This document shows positions 37,204-48,100 of a stretch of DNA of 64,000 bases, in pieces. Positions within the stretch are counted from its first letter, which is position 1. The number at the start of each line of letters is the position of its first letter. Source of the DNA: Pipra filicauda (lineage: Eukaryota; Chordata; Aves; Passeriformes; Pipridae); contig NW_024104665.1 of NCBI RefSeq assembly GCF_003945595.2, positions 2,261,651 through 2,325,650 of the forward strand, read 5' to 3'. The position numbers and the translations under genes are program-made. Below the pieces are notes generated by a model. The model saw nothing but the letters and a program-made list of their open reading frames with translations, did not search any database and was not told the DNA's origin.

Positions 37204-40200
37204 GTCAGTCACTCCACTCAAGTTCATCACAATTTTGCACTCAGACCCCCAGTTTAGCACAAGTTAAGCCCATCTAGACAAACAGGGCCGCTCAAGTTCT
37301 TATGAACCTCCATAACTAACAGATTCAGCAAAGACAAAAAGCTGAAGGTCCTTTGTTTTTACTTCCATTCATTAACCATGAGAGTCACAAGGAATAAGGA
37401 ATCCTGCCTTTATTACACTTTGGTTTTAAATTATAAGAAAAAGAACAAAGCTGAGGTGTGTTGCTCCCAGAGAAAAGCAAGTGGAATGATTTTTGTGTAA
37501 TTTTCACTCTTGTTGATACTATCAGCTGGCATTTATACCATTGAGACCCATATTATCATCCATGAGCTTGGCACCTCAGCAGCCCATTGCTGATGAGCAA
37601 GAAATTAAATCAGAGCTGAGGCTCTTGTCTCAGCAACATCCCATGGCAGAGCTCTCAGATGGCAGAAATTTACAGAGATGCAAAAGAGTGAGATCAATGG
37701 CACTCTCCCAGATTGCTCTTGAGAAATGCACTGGAGTTTAGGCACTCCCCTCCTCCTGCTGTCCTCTGCTGGACTTTTTTCAAATCAATCTGCCAGATTT
37801 TACCCTGAGAAGGACACCATTATTGACAAGAGAGAAATCTCAAGTAACATCAAGTTGAGAGATCAGTAGAGATGTCTGTCTGCAGTCTAAAACTGCACTC
37901 AGCTGTAGTAGGATTTCAGAGAATTTCAATTTCCATTCCCACATGCAGCACAAGAGGGCCTATAGAGCCAAAAGAATCTGGGCCAAACCACTAAGTTTTC
38001 ATCTTTACTAACATGCACTTGACCACACACTGTGGGCAAGGCATGTAGTCAGAATTGCTTATATCAGCTTACTGTAAAGACCACAGCCTTGTAAACTGTG
38101 AAGTTTCATCTCACACAGAATTGGGAAGGAAAGGAACTTTTGCTGATGTTGTGCTGAGTAGAATTTTTTTTTCCCAAAAAAGGAAGTGTCCTCATAATAG
38201 TAACATTGTTGGATGTATTTATTATCAAGCTCATCAAGGCACTTGCTTTTCCTTTTTATGTTATTTGTATCTTTCACCACAATCCTATCAGCAGTTGAGC
38301 AAACATCATTTCAGCTTTGAGGGAGCAGGTTAAAAATAATGTCTCCTGCTTAGGAAAAAAAAAAAAGTTCTGCTCATTTAAAACAAGTCTATGCTACAGC
38401 TCTTTAGAACTTTGTACCCACCTTAACTCTCAGAATGAGAGCATATGCAAATTCACAACTTCCCTTCTGAACAGATAACCAGTTTTGGAGATGTGGAAGT
38501 ATCTACCCATTATGTTCAAAACTAGAAGCCCATAGTTAGACTTCTAAGCTTATTGTTTGCTTTTCTAGAGGTAGAAAATTTCCATTATTTACCTCTGAAT
38601 TTCAGTACTTCTTTTTAGGTATGAAAATTTAATTTGAAAATATTGACATACACCTTTTTCAGAGAGTTGTCCAGCTAAATTAAAAGATTGTTTTTGTAGT
38701 ATTTCTTTATTTAGGAATAAACATTAACTATTTATCCATGTCTGCAGATACATATGTAGTGGTTTGCGCAGATAATACAGAGATGAATTATCACTCTGCA
38801 CAACCAATTGTTTGACACAAAGTATAAAAAGAAAAATTCCTCAAAAAAGCAAGATGAGCCACAGACACAAACACACATTTGTGCAAATACATTTTTTAGG
38901 AGAGGGACTAAGGACAATGATACCTACCGCCATTACTTCCCCCATCCAGCCAATCTCAAGGATTGTTCTCCCTAACAAAGCACTTGAATGAAGCTAGTAA
39001 ATTCCTAAGGCTTAACGTAAAATACAGCATATTTTCATTCTCGGGATGTTCTTATTCTGGATAATAGGAAATTCATCTAAATAAAGTCTATCTTAAATTT
39101 CCCTTATGAGAGGAGATTTCAAATGATTTATCAATATTTCTGCTTCAGGTATCAGAGTAGCAACAACACTGTTATAATCCCAACTCCAGAAATGATAAAT
39201 ATCAGATCAATCTATAAACCCAACCTTTCATTTTATTGTTCCAGTATAGATTGTTCCAGTTTGGCTACTTCCTGAGCCTCAGGAACTCGAAAGAGTATGA
39301 GCATATGCAATGTACCTCATTTTACCTCACAAATACCATGTTTCTAGCTGTTAGTTGAGTTGCATTTGTATACAATACATTCGGACATGCAACCGTGATG
39401 CAACACTCCCATATGTAATAATCACTCTAGCAGTGATATTAAAACACATATCTCCTAACAGCGTGAGAAAGCAGAGCTGTATCCCATGCCAGACCAGCCA
39501 GATACAGAAGTTTAACACTATAGTGGCAGGCACACCCACATCCAGGATTTAGCTCAGTGTATGGCAAGATTTTAGTAGGAAAATGAACAGGTTAGGGAGA
39601 TGGTTTGTTTGCAGAAATGCAAATTAAATTTCTCCCAAGAAGATAGCATCTTCTAATTCAGGTTTTGGTATGAGCCAGTATCCACAGTAAATATTTTTTT
39701 CACGTGATAAATATCAGAAATTGCTGCTTTCATAAAAGCAGTTATCGCCCCTCAGAAAACCAGGAAGGCCAGGAACTGCCAAATCTAGGGAAAAAGCTTA
39801 GTCTTCCATCATGATCCTCCAAAAATAGAGATCTATACTTGCATCTATATCCGCATGTCTAAATGTGTCAGTCCATCGGACTCTTGTGAGCACAAGGAAC
39901 AGTTTTCCTTCATCTACTTGCTTATTTAAATTCTAGATTATAAAAATAAATAAAAACAATTCAAGACTCACACTTATTTTCTGCTTTCTAAGGAAAATTC
40001 TTAAATAATTTGCAATCTTAATTAGTACACAAGAGTATAGTAAAGTACAAGGAAATAAAAGTTCCAGCATAACAAAAACAAGATGTGTGGAAAATATAAA
40101 CAACTTGATTCAGTAAGCATGCAAGGGATTGAGCCCTGTTTGTCACCAGATCTCCCCAAACTTCCCCCTGGAGTGAAACTCAAGAAGCATGCATGGACGA

Positions 40201-41218
40201 AAGCATGTCAGGACTTGGTGGGGAAGCCAATACAAGAATAGCTGCAGTAGTAACAGTGTTCAACATTCGTGAAGATCTTGGGTTACCAAGATAAATTCAG
40301 CTACAAGACTCAGCCTTGTGCTTTCTTAACCCCTTCACTGCTGGATGCCTTCATACTGGGCTGTGTGGGGAGTACAGAGAGGCAACAGGAACACTAGGAA
40401 ATCTTAGGAAAGACTATTTCTTCTGGCTGACAGTGATATATATACTACCACTCAGATTTAATCTTCCTAGTCTTATTTAAGGGGTAATGGATATTTCTGT
40501 GGTTATAAAATATTTTGCCATTAAACCATACTGATGTGATTAAGTCAGCTATTTTCCTCACATACTAAGGCATAAGACCTGCTCATTCCACTCTCCACAA
40601 ATGCAAAATTAAAATAATAATAAAAAAATGCTTCATTAAACTGCTCCCAGATCAGTTTTTGAAAGATTTCACTTCCTTCAGCTAATAAATGGCATAATTT
40701 GAGGTAATTTTCCAGTTTCCAGATGCTAGACTAGCTGCAGTGTTAACAGACAGGCAGCTATAATTTTCTTATCTTTCTGAAACATAATATTATAAAACTG
40801 TTCTTTCAAATTTTTCAGTTAACTGGAACCTCTAATCTTCGCTTTCAACAATAAATTAGTGCAGACAGTATGGAGGAAAGAACATTCCATCACCAACACA
40901 TTTCATTAAATTTCTTATTTTAAAAATATATTAAATAAGACCTTTTAATAAATGCTTGATTGTGTGCTTAACTGTGGCTTTAAAAAGATTAATTTCTGTA
41001 CAAGTTGGGCAAGAAGCAGAGATAGTGTAATGTTTAAAAAAACCCTTGTATTTTCTTTTTCTCCTGAAATGATCGCAAGAAGTAGAGGAAATATTGCAAC
41101 AAAGCCTACTGGTATGATAGTCGGGTTCAAAACCTACTAATGGGTCACATTTCAGTGGTGTTTCTACCAACAAAGGCTTCCTCCATTCTTGCTCTGCCCG
41201 AATTTTATTTTGTGATTA

Positions 41219-41301
41219 CTCTGTCGGTGTCAATGCCTCATCTGTAAAATGGGGATCCATAAATACTTCCCTCCATGACAAGAGAACTGTAGGAATAAAG
41301 C
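41219..41301 (+). mobile_element. MIR/CORE-SINE-like 3' fragment
   Basis: The phrase GCCTCATCTGTAAAATGGGG (41235-41254) is the hallmark of the MIR 3' region, and the following AATACTTCCC and GAACTGTAGGAATAAA blocks keep the consensus order 'aatacctacc ... gttgtgaggattaaa'. The tRNA-derived 5' half is not recognisable. MIR-type SINEs are ancient tRNA-derived retroposons mobilised by L2/CR1-clade enzymes and are old in all amniotes. Boundaries are approximate. Confidence 0.65.
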
Positions 41302-41861
41302 CATGGATTTTGGGATAGGTGATGAACAAGCATTAAAAGGGGACATCCAATTATCAAGACAGAAAAGCTCATAGTAAGTATCGAGACTTGTGGTCCACTG
41401 AGTAGGATACAGAATTAAGAGTTGGGTTTATGCCAGATAACTTGAAAGAACAGAGAACACTGAAAGCTGCTTTTGCCTGAACTTGTAGCTTCTTAGCAAA
41501 AGGGTGGGTGTTGGTGTACCCTTCTCCTTCCAAACAGCTTTTCTAAGGCTGCAGTAGGAAAAGCCCTGATAATAGACTGAAATCAGCACCATGTACATGA
41601 GGTGGGAAGGCCAGCTCAATCCTAGCAGCAGTCAGCAGTCAGTCCTTCCTCACTCAGATCCAAGCACTCAGCATTTGAACTCTTCACCTCCTCTCCAGCA
41701 TGCTTCCCCTCTAAATATAAACTGCACTGCTGACATGATTGCAGCTGGCATTAATCTTTTCAGATGTTTTCCATGTTGTCCTTGGGTTTGTTTACTATGT
41801 TAAATCAGGAAAAATTCCAATTTAAGTAACAAAGAAATAGCAAAAATGTATAGAGCTAAAA

Positions 41862-41862
<1 letters not shown>
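41302..41862. other. Non-coding sequence upstream of the poly(A) run
   Basis: I examined this as the possible body of a retrocopy ending in the adjacent A-tract. There is no AATAAA in the 50 bases before the run and no recognisable coding sequence. The 70-codon frame at 41591-41803 (plus) is unrecognised. Confidence 0.5.

Positions 41863-41937
<75 letters not shown>
41863..41937 (+). repeat. Uninterrupted poly(A) run of 75
   Basis: Seventy-five consecutive A follow AGCTAAAAC; after a single C at 41938 come nine more A, then TTAAAAAACC. It is by far the longest homopolymer in the window. It could be the tail of a processed pseudogene or retroposon, but no polyadenylation signal, gene-like body or target-site duplication was found. 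An expanded mononucleotide microsatellite is the simpler reading. CR1 elements do not carry such tails. Confidence 0.95.
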
Positions 41938-41938
<1 letters not shown>

Positions 41939-41947
41939 AAAAAAAAA

Positions 41948-44900
41948 TTAAAAAACCATAGGAATCAACAGAGGGGTGTAGGAAGGCAGGAAGAGAGATC
42001 CATAGAAAGCAAGTGAACTAGTGAACCTGAATTAAGTTGAGCTAATAAAATTAATCTGAAATATTAAATATCCTGCAAGTGTTATAACCTCTCTCATCTG
42101 TAATTCTAGTGGAAACAAAGCTGTAGACTGCAAACAAACATCTTTGCACCAGAGATCTTTGAACTCCATTAAATATTAACAAAATCAGAACTGAGGCTCC
42201 CCTGGTATCTGAGCAGCTAGAGGAAGAACTTACAGGAGAAATATTGTAGACAGCAATTGCCTGCAACTTGTGTCATTCAGTGGAAGTACACGAACTTCAG
42301 CTAAAGTCTGTGTATACAACTAACTGTGGGAGTACATAAAAATTTCAAAATTACAAGCCTTTTTAAGAACTAACGGCAAAATGCAAAGTTAGGATGAATA
42401 AAAAGCAGGAAAGCATTATGTACTCTAATGGAGGAACTGTCTCTCGTGCAATTAGATCTCTTCTTCTTCCTGAAAACATGTCTCAAATGATAGCAATAAG
42501 AGACTGTTTCTTTCCCAGTTGCAGAGTAGTGAACACTGCCACAGTATGCAGACAATCCAGAGGTGGCTCAACAATCATACAGACTTGCTGTGTATCACTT
42601 CTGATTTTTCCATTGCCATAAAAATGGTGAAGGTGTGAGTTTTGGAACTGAGGCAGCAGGAACAAGGTTCAGAGTTCTGAGCCAAAGAAAGGGAATGGGG
42701 AAAGACCTGCTAAAAAAAACTAAATCAAACCAACACAAAGCATGCGAAAAGATTCCAAAAGTAGCTGAGCAACAAATGGACCAAACAAAGCTGAAAAATG
42801 CCAGAGCCCTGTTTTCCCAGTATAACTAACTGTCATTAACTGCAACTTTTCAAAGAGAACAAGGTTATGTAATTGAAGGAAAGTTTAGGAGACAATATGC
42901 TTGCAGTGACATCCGCTGCATGTTACAGTTCCTCCCATGCCTGCATGGACAAGCTGGAGGGCAGATGGATAAAACGGCATAATCAGGTTCCCATTAAACA
43001 GCTACAGTCCAAGTACATACATGCTCTAGATGTATTTAGTTATCATACTGTGGGCTGCTGTGCTTTTCACCATGACTACCAATAAACAAGCTTTTCCATT
43101 AATGTTTTACAGAATTTTCTCATTTCTACCTCTTCTCTCAACATTGTAGGCCACTTAACTCACCCAAACACTTGCATAAACATACAGGGAGAGAAGGGAA
43201 GGGGGCTGTTGCTGTTTGATGAGCCAGTGTACAGCATAAAATGTCTGGGCAGAAGATAGACTACAAAATTATGTATCCATATCAACCTGAAAAACATATA
43301 AATGTATGTATTTGTGTGCTTTTATGCATCTGTTGCATGCTCAAAAGGAACTTTAAACTTGTAGCTTTATCACTGTGATACCTTCTGCTTCTCTTTCTTC
43401 AGATTGACATTTGTCTCAGGGATTAAGCCTACTCACATGAAAGATCATTTAGCTGTAAGGACAAGAGGAAGAGGGATGAGGCAACAAAATAATACTAGCA
43501 AAACAAGGGTATATGGTTGTTATGCATTGGAAAACAATAATAATGTCCCTGTCTTTGCAAAGTAACCTGCACTGCGAGCTTTCTTTTTCTCCCAGTCCAA
43601 ACAGCCCCATTTCAGCCTCTGGGAGCATAAGGATAACCAACAAAATTCCCACTGAGGGTTGCTGTACACACGCTTGAATGAATGAGAACTGCAATGCATT
43701 TAAAAGCTAGTAACATTATGCACATTATAAATAAAAAATAGGACAGTTTTGTACCTAAAAAAGTTCTCTAAATGCTACGTTTCAGGACACAAACGGATTC
43801 CCTTCAGTAGTCAGTCTAATTTATACCCTCTATACTACACTGTGCAATGAACAGTTGCTCATAAAGAGCCTTTCTTGCTGGAAAGCACTTTCTTGCTGGA
43901 TATTCATTGCTCTTTGGATGCTAGAACACAGATTGCCAGATTTGGAGAATCACAGCTCCTGTGTTTCTGTAACATATCCTTAGCTAGCAAAGGAAAAAAT
44001 AATTCAGAGACTAATGCACTATTAACTGTCCTGCTAGATAACTAGTACTTCACCAGTAATTACAGTTAACTCTTTTACAGGGGCCAGAAAGAAACCCCAG
44101 CCTCCCAGCATATCTTCTGCACAAGGTTACTCTCTCACCACAATAAGATCTGTAAAAGAAAACTGTTTACACCTCACTGATTTCATTGCAAATGCCTGTG
44201 TTTTGCTGTAAATGCACCACTTCCACTGGAAATTTAAGCTAACAAATCAGATACACCTGGAAATCACTAGGGGCACACACTGCTTTCTTCAGACCCTTTT
44301 GGAGGGGAAGAGCAAGAGGCAAAGAACAGTCACAGTTTCTGCAGCTTCAGGACTGCTGCAAACTTTTCTTCTCTATTTTCTGTTCAAAGTTGTGATATCT
44401 GAGATTGCAAACTAGCACCAACAAGAATTTCTGATTTGTCCCTAATCACTTACAGGCAAAGGTATCTCAGCTCAATAAATCAAGATTACTGACTCATGCA
44501 CTAGCTTAGAAGTATTCCTTCTTGTGCTTAAGAAGGGAGGGGGGAGGAAGGAAGGGAAGAGGGGGAAAGGTGCAAAATTTCCTGTAGGCTGTTAATATGC
44601 ATAAGCAATTAATTTTTCTTAACTGGCTAAAAAGTGAACTGAAATGGAGTTGAAAACAAAAATCATTTCAAGAGTTATACCTTACAAATTATGTACATTT
44701 TACAACTGGGGAATTTTAGCTATAACTCTTGATAATTATTGCTGGTGGCAGGAGTTCGATTAGCACTGCTCAGAGCTGGCAGAGTTCCTGCACTAAGGGC
44801 AGATTTCCGTGGACTGAAAAGCATGGCACTAAACACTCCAAGTGTGCCATAAGGGGGTGGAAGGACTCTGTGTAATTACACTTCTTGCCAATCTACAAAA

Positions 44901-45282
44901 ACAACAGCCATTCACCACTCCAGCCCAAATATAAAATCTGGCAGAAGGGGGCTAGACATTCACACTAATCTGCCGGCCTTCTGTTTCAAATGACACATGC
45001 TTGCAAACAAACAAAATACAAGAAGAGAAAGGAGAACTTTTTTAATGCATGGGCTAAAATCTTAATAGGTAAACCATCAGGGCAAACTCTAATTGCCCAA
45101 ATTACTAAAAATTCCTTGCAAAATTACAGCAAGCACTCTACCTAATGGCTAATGTGGAAATACTAAACTGCAAATGATTGACAACTTTTCTATGGCATTA
45201 ACATAGGAGACTTGAGAAAAATGAAAAATTAGATCATTCCAGAGGGCAGACAGGAAAATGCACAGCTTTCACGCATTGCCTA
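41948..45282. other. Non-coding unique sequence
   Basis: No gene is supported. Open frames are all below about 81 codons and unrecognised. A small 18-bp-period duplication of TTTCTTGCTGGA lies at 43871-43900, and a purine tract at 44531-44570. Confidence 0.6.
44531..44570 (+). repeat. G-rich purine tract, weak G-quadruplex candidate
   Basis: Forty bases contain only A and G, with G-runs of 3, 6, 3 and 5 or so separated by loops of 1, about 9 and 4. The 9-nt loop exceeds the usual limit of 7, so quadruplex folding is possible but not a canonical match. Confidence 0.6.
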
Positions 45283-45341
45283 CATGTTTGCAATGAAAAC
45301 CACACAAAATTTGCCTGAGTTCAGATTTCATTGCAAACATG
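45283..45341. repeat. Perfect 16-bp inverted repeat with 27-nt spacer
   Basis: The left arm CATGTTTGCAATGAAA (45283-45298) and right arm TTTCATTGCAAACATG (45326-45341) are exact reverse complements. With a rough 62% AT model and spacers up to 100 nt, about 0.004 such arms are expected by chance in the window. Each arm contains TTGCAAT/ATTGCAA, close to C/EBP half sites, and GTTTGCAAT, loosely forkhead-like. The flanks (about 45040-45600) are unique AT-rich DNA without repeats or open frames, as in conserved non-coding elements, though conservation cannot be judged here. It could also be a hairpin in a transcript or the remains of a small transposon. Confidence 0.9.
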
Positions 45342-48075
45342 AAACTTAGCTCAAGGGAAAATTTTCTAATGTTTGCATAACTATTCAGTCAACTGGGGCC
45401 CAGCTTCAAGCAGAGCTTTGTGATCTAAAGAGCCAAAAGAAATGTGCAGTTTCACATCAAAACTAGGTGAAATGGGGAAAAATTTGACAGTTTCATTTTG
45501 AATTATGAACACATTTTAAATGAAACTTCAGAGGCAACTGTAATAACACAGACTGCACGAGCACAAGTGAAGGCTGAGGATGATATGCTGTGTAAAATAA
45601 TCATAACAATTTAAAATAAGGTTTAATCTTGCTCTAACAAGGCCTGTCAGAATAAAAGCTGTTCTCGCCCTCTCCATACACCTTAGGGATGGGGAGCACC
45701 CTTAGTTCCATGTTGTTGGTGGGAAATTGAGGTGCAGTGGTTACACGTGAGCAATAAAGCTTGACTGTGAACCTAATTTCTCACCCAAACATCCTTCCTC
45801 TCACTCAGATTTGCTTCTGCATTCAAAGCCAATCACACATACATGCCTGTTTCAAGCAGTTCATTAACTCCAAAGCCAAATGTAGTCCCATCAGTCTCAC
45901 TTTGCACACACTTTGAGTATATCACCCAGGTAGGCTCCACGTGCAGTTACCCATTCGGATATCCTTACATCTTACTATCAATATCTGGTGCCACCTATTT
46001 TCATGTAGTACTTTCTAAAGCAGTTTGCATCCACGTTCGGTTTCTGCCTTATTGAATTATTTGGGCTTTTACATCACTGCAGTAGAATTCAGCCTGCTGG
46101 GGATGTTCAATGATGGAAACTCTAATGAGCAATCAGGCTGGCCTACAAAACTGTTGGCGATATCATAGCTGCCCAAAAAATTGCATGTTACTGTATTGAG
46201 CATGTCCCCTTGTATAGTCACTAAATGTCCTCCCACACACTGCACAACCAGAGGCTCCTCTTAAGTGAAGGGAATAATAGCAGTAAAATATATATTTTTC
46301 ATATGTCAAAATAGGATTTTACATTGAGATAAGTAACTGAAGAAGCATAGCTTATTTTTATCTCAGTATGCATAATTACAGTCAGATATATAAATTGTCA
46401 TCATGCTACTGGTGAGGAGGGGAAGAATACAAGGGGTTTTTTTGCAGAGAGAAAGGAATGATTTTCTTTGGTTTTACCATCTACTAGTTATCTCAAAATC
46501 AATATTCTTATGCGAGAAAAAAAAATAAACAAAACAAAAATAAATTCTCCATTTTATGGTGAAAACATAGCTTCTAATCTCCACAGTATGAAGGTAATGA
46601 TGGAAACACTAACAGTCCTTTGAGAGTAATTTATTCCTGGAATAGAATAGCCTCTGCCAGCAAAATTACATTCAAAAGTAACAGTATTAGAAAATCCCAA
46701 TGACAGGAACTATTTAGCAAATTACACAGCTAAGAAGAATTTTCTGACTAATTTTGTTCCCCCAGTTAAAAACATGCTAAAAGGTCAAATTCCCCAAATG
46801 GAAAGATCACTTGGCCCAGATTTTAAAATACAGAACTGTTGTTTCTGATAGTATTTAAACCAACACAAAGGCATAAACCACATAAGAAGAGGACTATGAT
46901 TATTTGGAATCATTTTGGAAAACTAGAGCAATAGCAACACTGCAGTTCAAAATGTCTGAAGTAGCACCAGCTCAAAGTGGGCCTCCACACAGTCCAGTTC
47001 TGCAGAGTTACACCCAAGAACCAGCACAGCTGCATCCATTCAGCGACTTAAGAGGTCCTGTGAGATCCCCTATAGGACCACTCTAATCCACCTTCATATT
47101 TTCCACTTCCAGCCCCGTCTCTTTTAACTCAAGCATCTTTTTGCTACCCCCACCACCACCACTTTCTCCATCTTCTTTAGCATGGTGTGGACAGGTGCTT
47201 TGCACTCAGTATAAATCAGCTCCAAAACCAGACAGACCCTGGAGTCACTTGGGCCTCACAACTTTAAATTATGCCTAAATTCCATTTTAAACCCAAGCCA
47301 GGGTCACCGCCTGTCCTGTTTCACTCCTCTATTGTATCACCCCAACAACAGCTGGTAGATGCGCTTTGAGCGGCTTGTCTTTTGGCACCTAGTAGATAAC
47401 TCCCTTTCCTTGTATGAGGGATTGCTCTAATCCTTCCCTTTTTTTTTTATTCTGTGCAGGATATTAGGTGAGCCTTGCAGATACCACCTGAACTGACCAG
47501 GACATTGTTAATACCCAAAGAACAGAAATTCCAGTTCTGAAATTAAGCAAAGTCTCAAAGTGACCTACTGTAAACCCATTTATATCACACCCTGAATTGA
47601 AGGCACATGAATTTGTCAAATGAGGTATCAAGTAAAGCAGCACGGCTGCAGCTACTGCATTTCTAAAATGTTTCAATAAATCTGCAGTGTTCCCTTAAAC
47701 TTCTAAGCATCTCAAAACCCCTGTGCAATTTTCTTTTTCTACATTCACAACATGTTATAGAGACAATCAAAAATAAATTACTCTTCCTTGAGATGATGGA
47801 CACTTGGCAACAACACCTAGAGTTTCTCACGGCAAGTTTAAGAGCAGACAGACAATACAGACTGCTTGAGAATATATAAGCTATAGACAAATGTAAAGTG
47901 GCCAAGGGGAGCCAAAACCCTGACGCATCTAAATTTTAATGAACTAGTTCAATCAGCAAATCCTGGAAATTCAAGATTCACCCAATAAACCCAGACTCCA
48001 GGCCTCAGATTGCATTCACTGACCAGACATTTTAAGAGGCCTTAGTAACATCTTACTGGGGGAGCCTGGCCATTT

Positions 48076-48100
48076 CCCCCCCCCCCCCTTTTTTTTTTTT
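48076..48100 (+). repeat. C13-T12 polypyrimidine tract
   Basis: Thirteen C are followed directly by twelve T, a pure pyrimidine run of 25 bases (extended by the preceding TTT). Compound homopolymers like this are slippage-prone, so the exact lengths may be unreliable. Confidence 0.95.

Larger units (their letters stand above)
29301..41218. other. Non-coding unique sequence
   Basis: I see no gene over these 12 kb. The longest open frame of the window lies here (31803-32195, minus, 130 codons), with hydrophobic runs but no recognisable domain. Minor structures are a 9-bp hairpin (37180-37203) and a 30-bp tandem duplication (34502-34560). No transposon family is recognisable. Confidence 0.6.

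Noticed and set aside
41302..41862. Body of a processed pseudogene ending in the poly(A)
   Set aside because: No AATAAA before the tract, no coding similarity and no flanking duplication seen.
45719..45790. Possible reverse-oriented MIR block (GGGAAATTGAGGTGCAGTGG)
   Set aside because: Only about 30 bases resemble the consensus, and the following blocks do not match.
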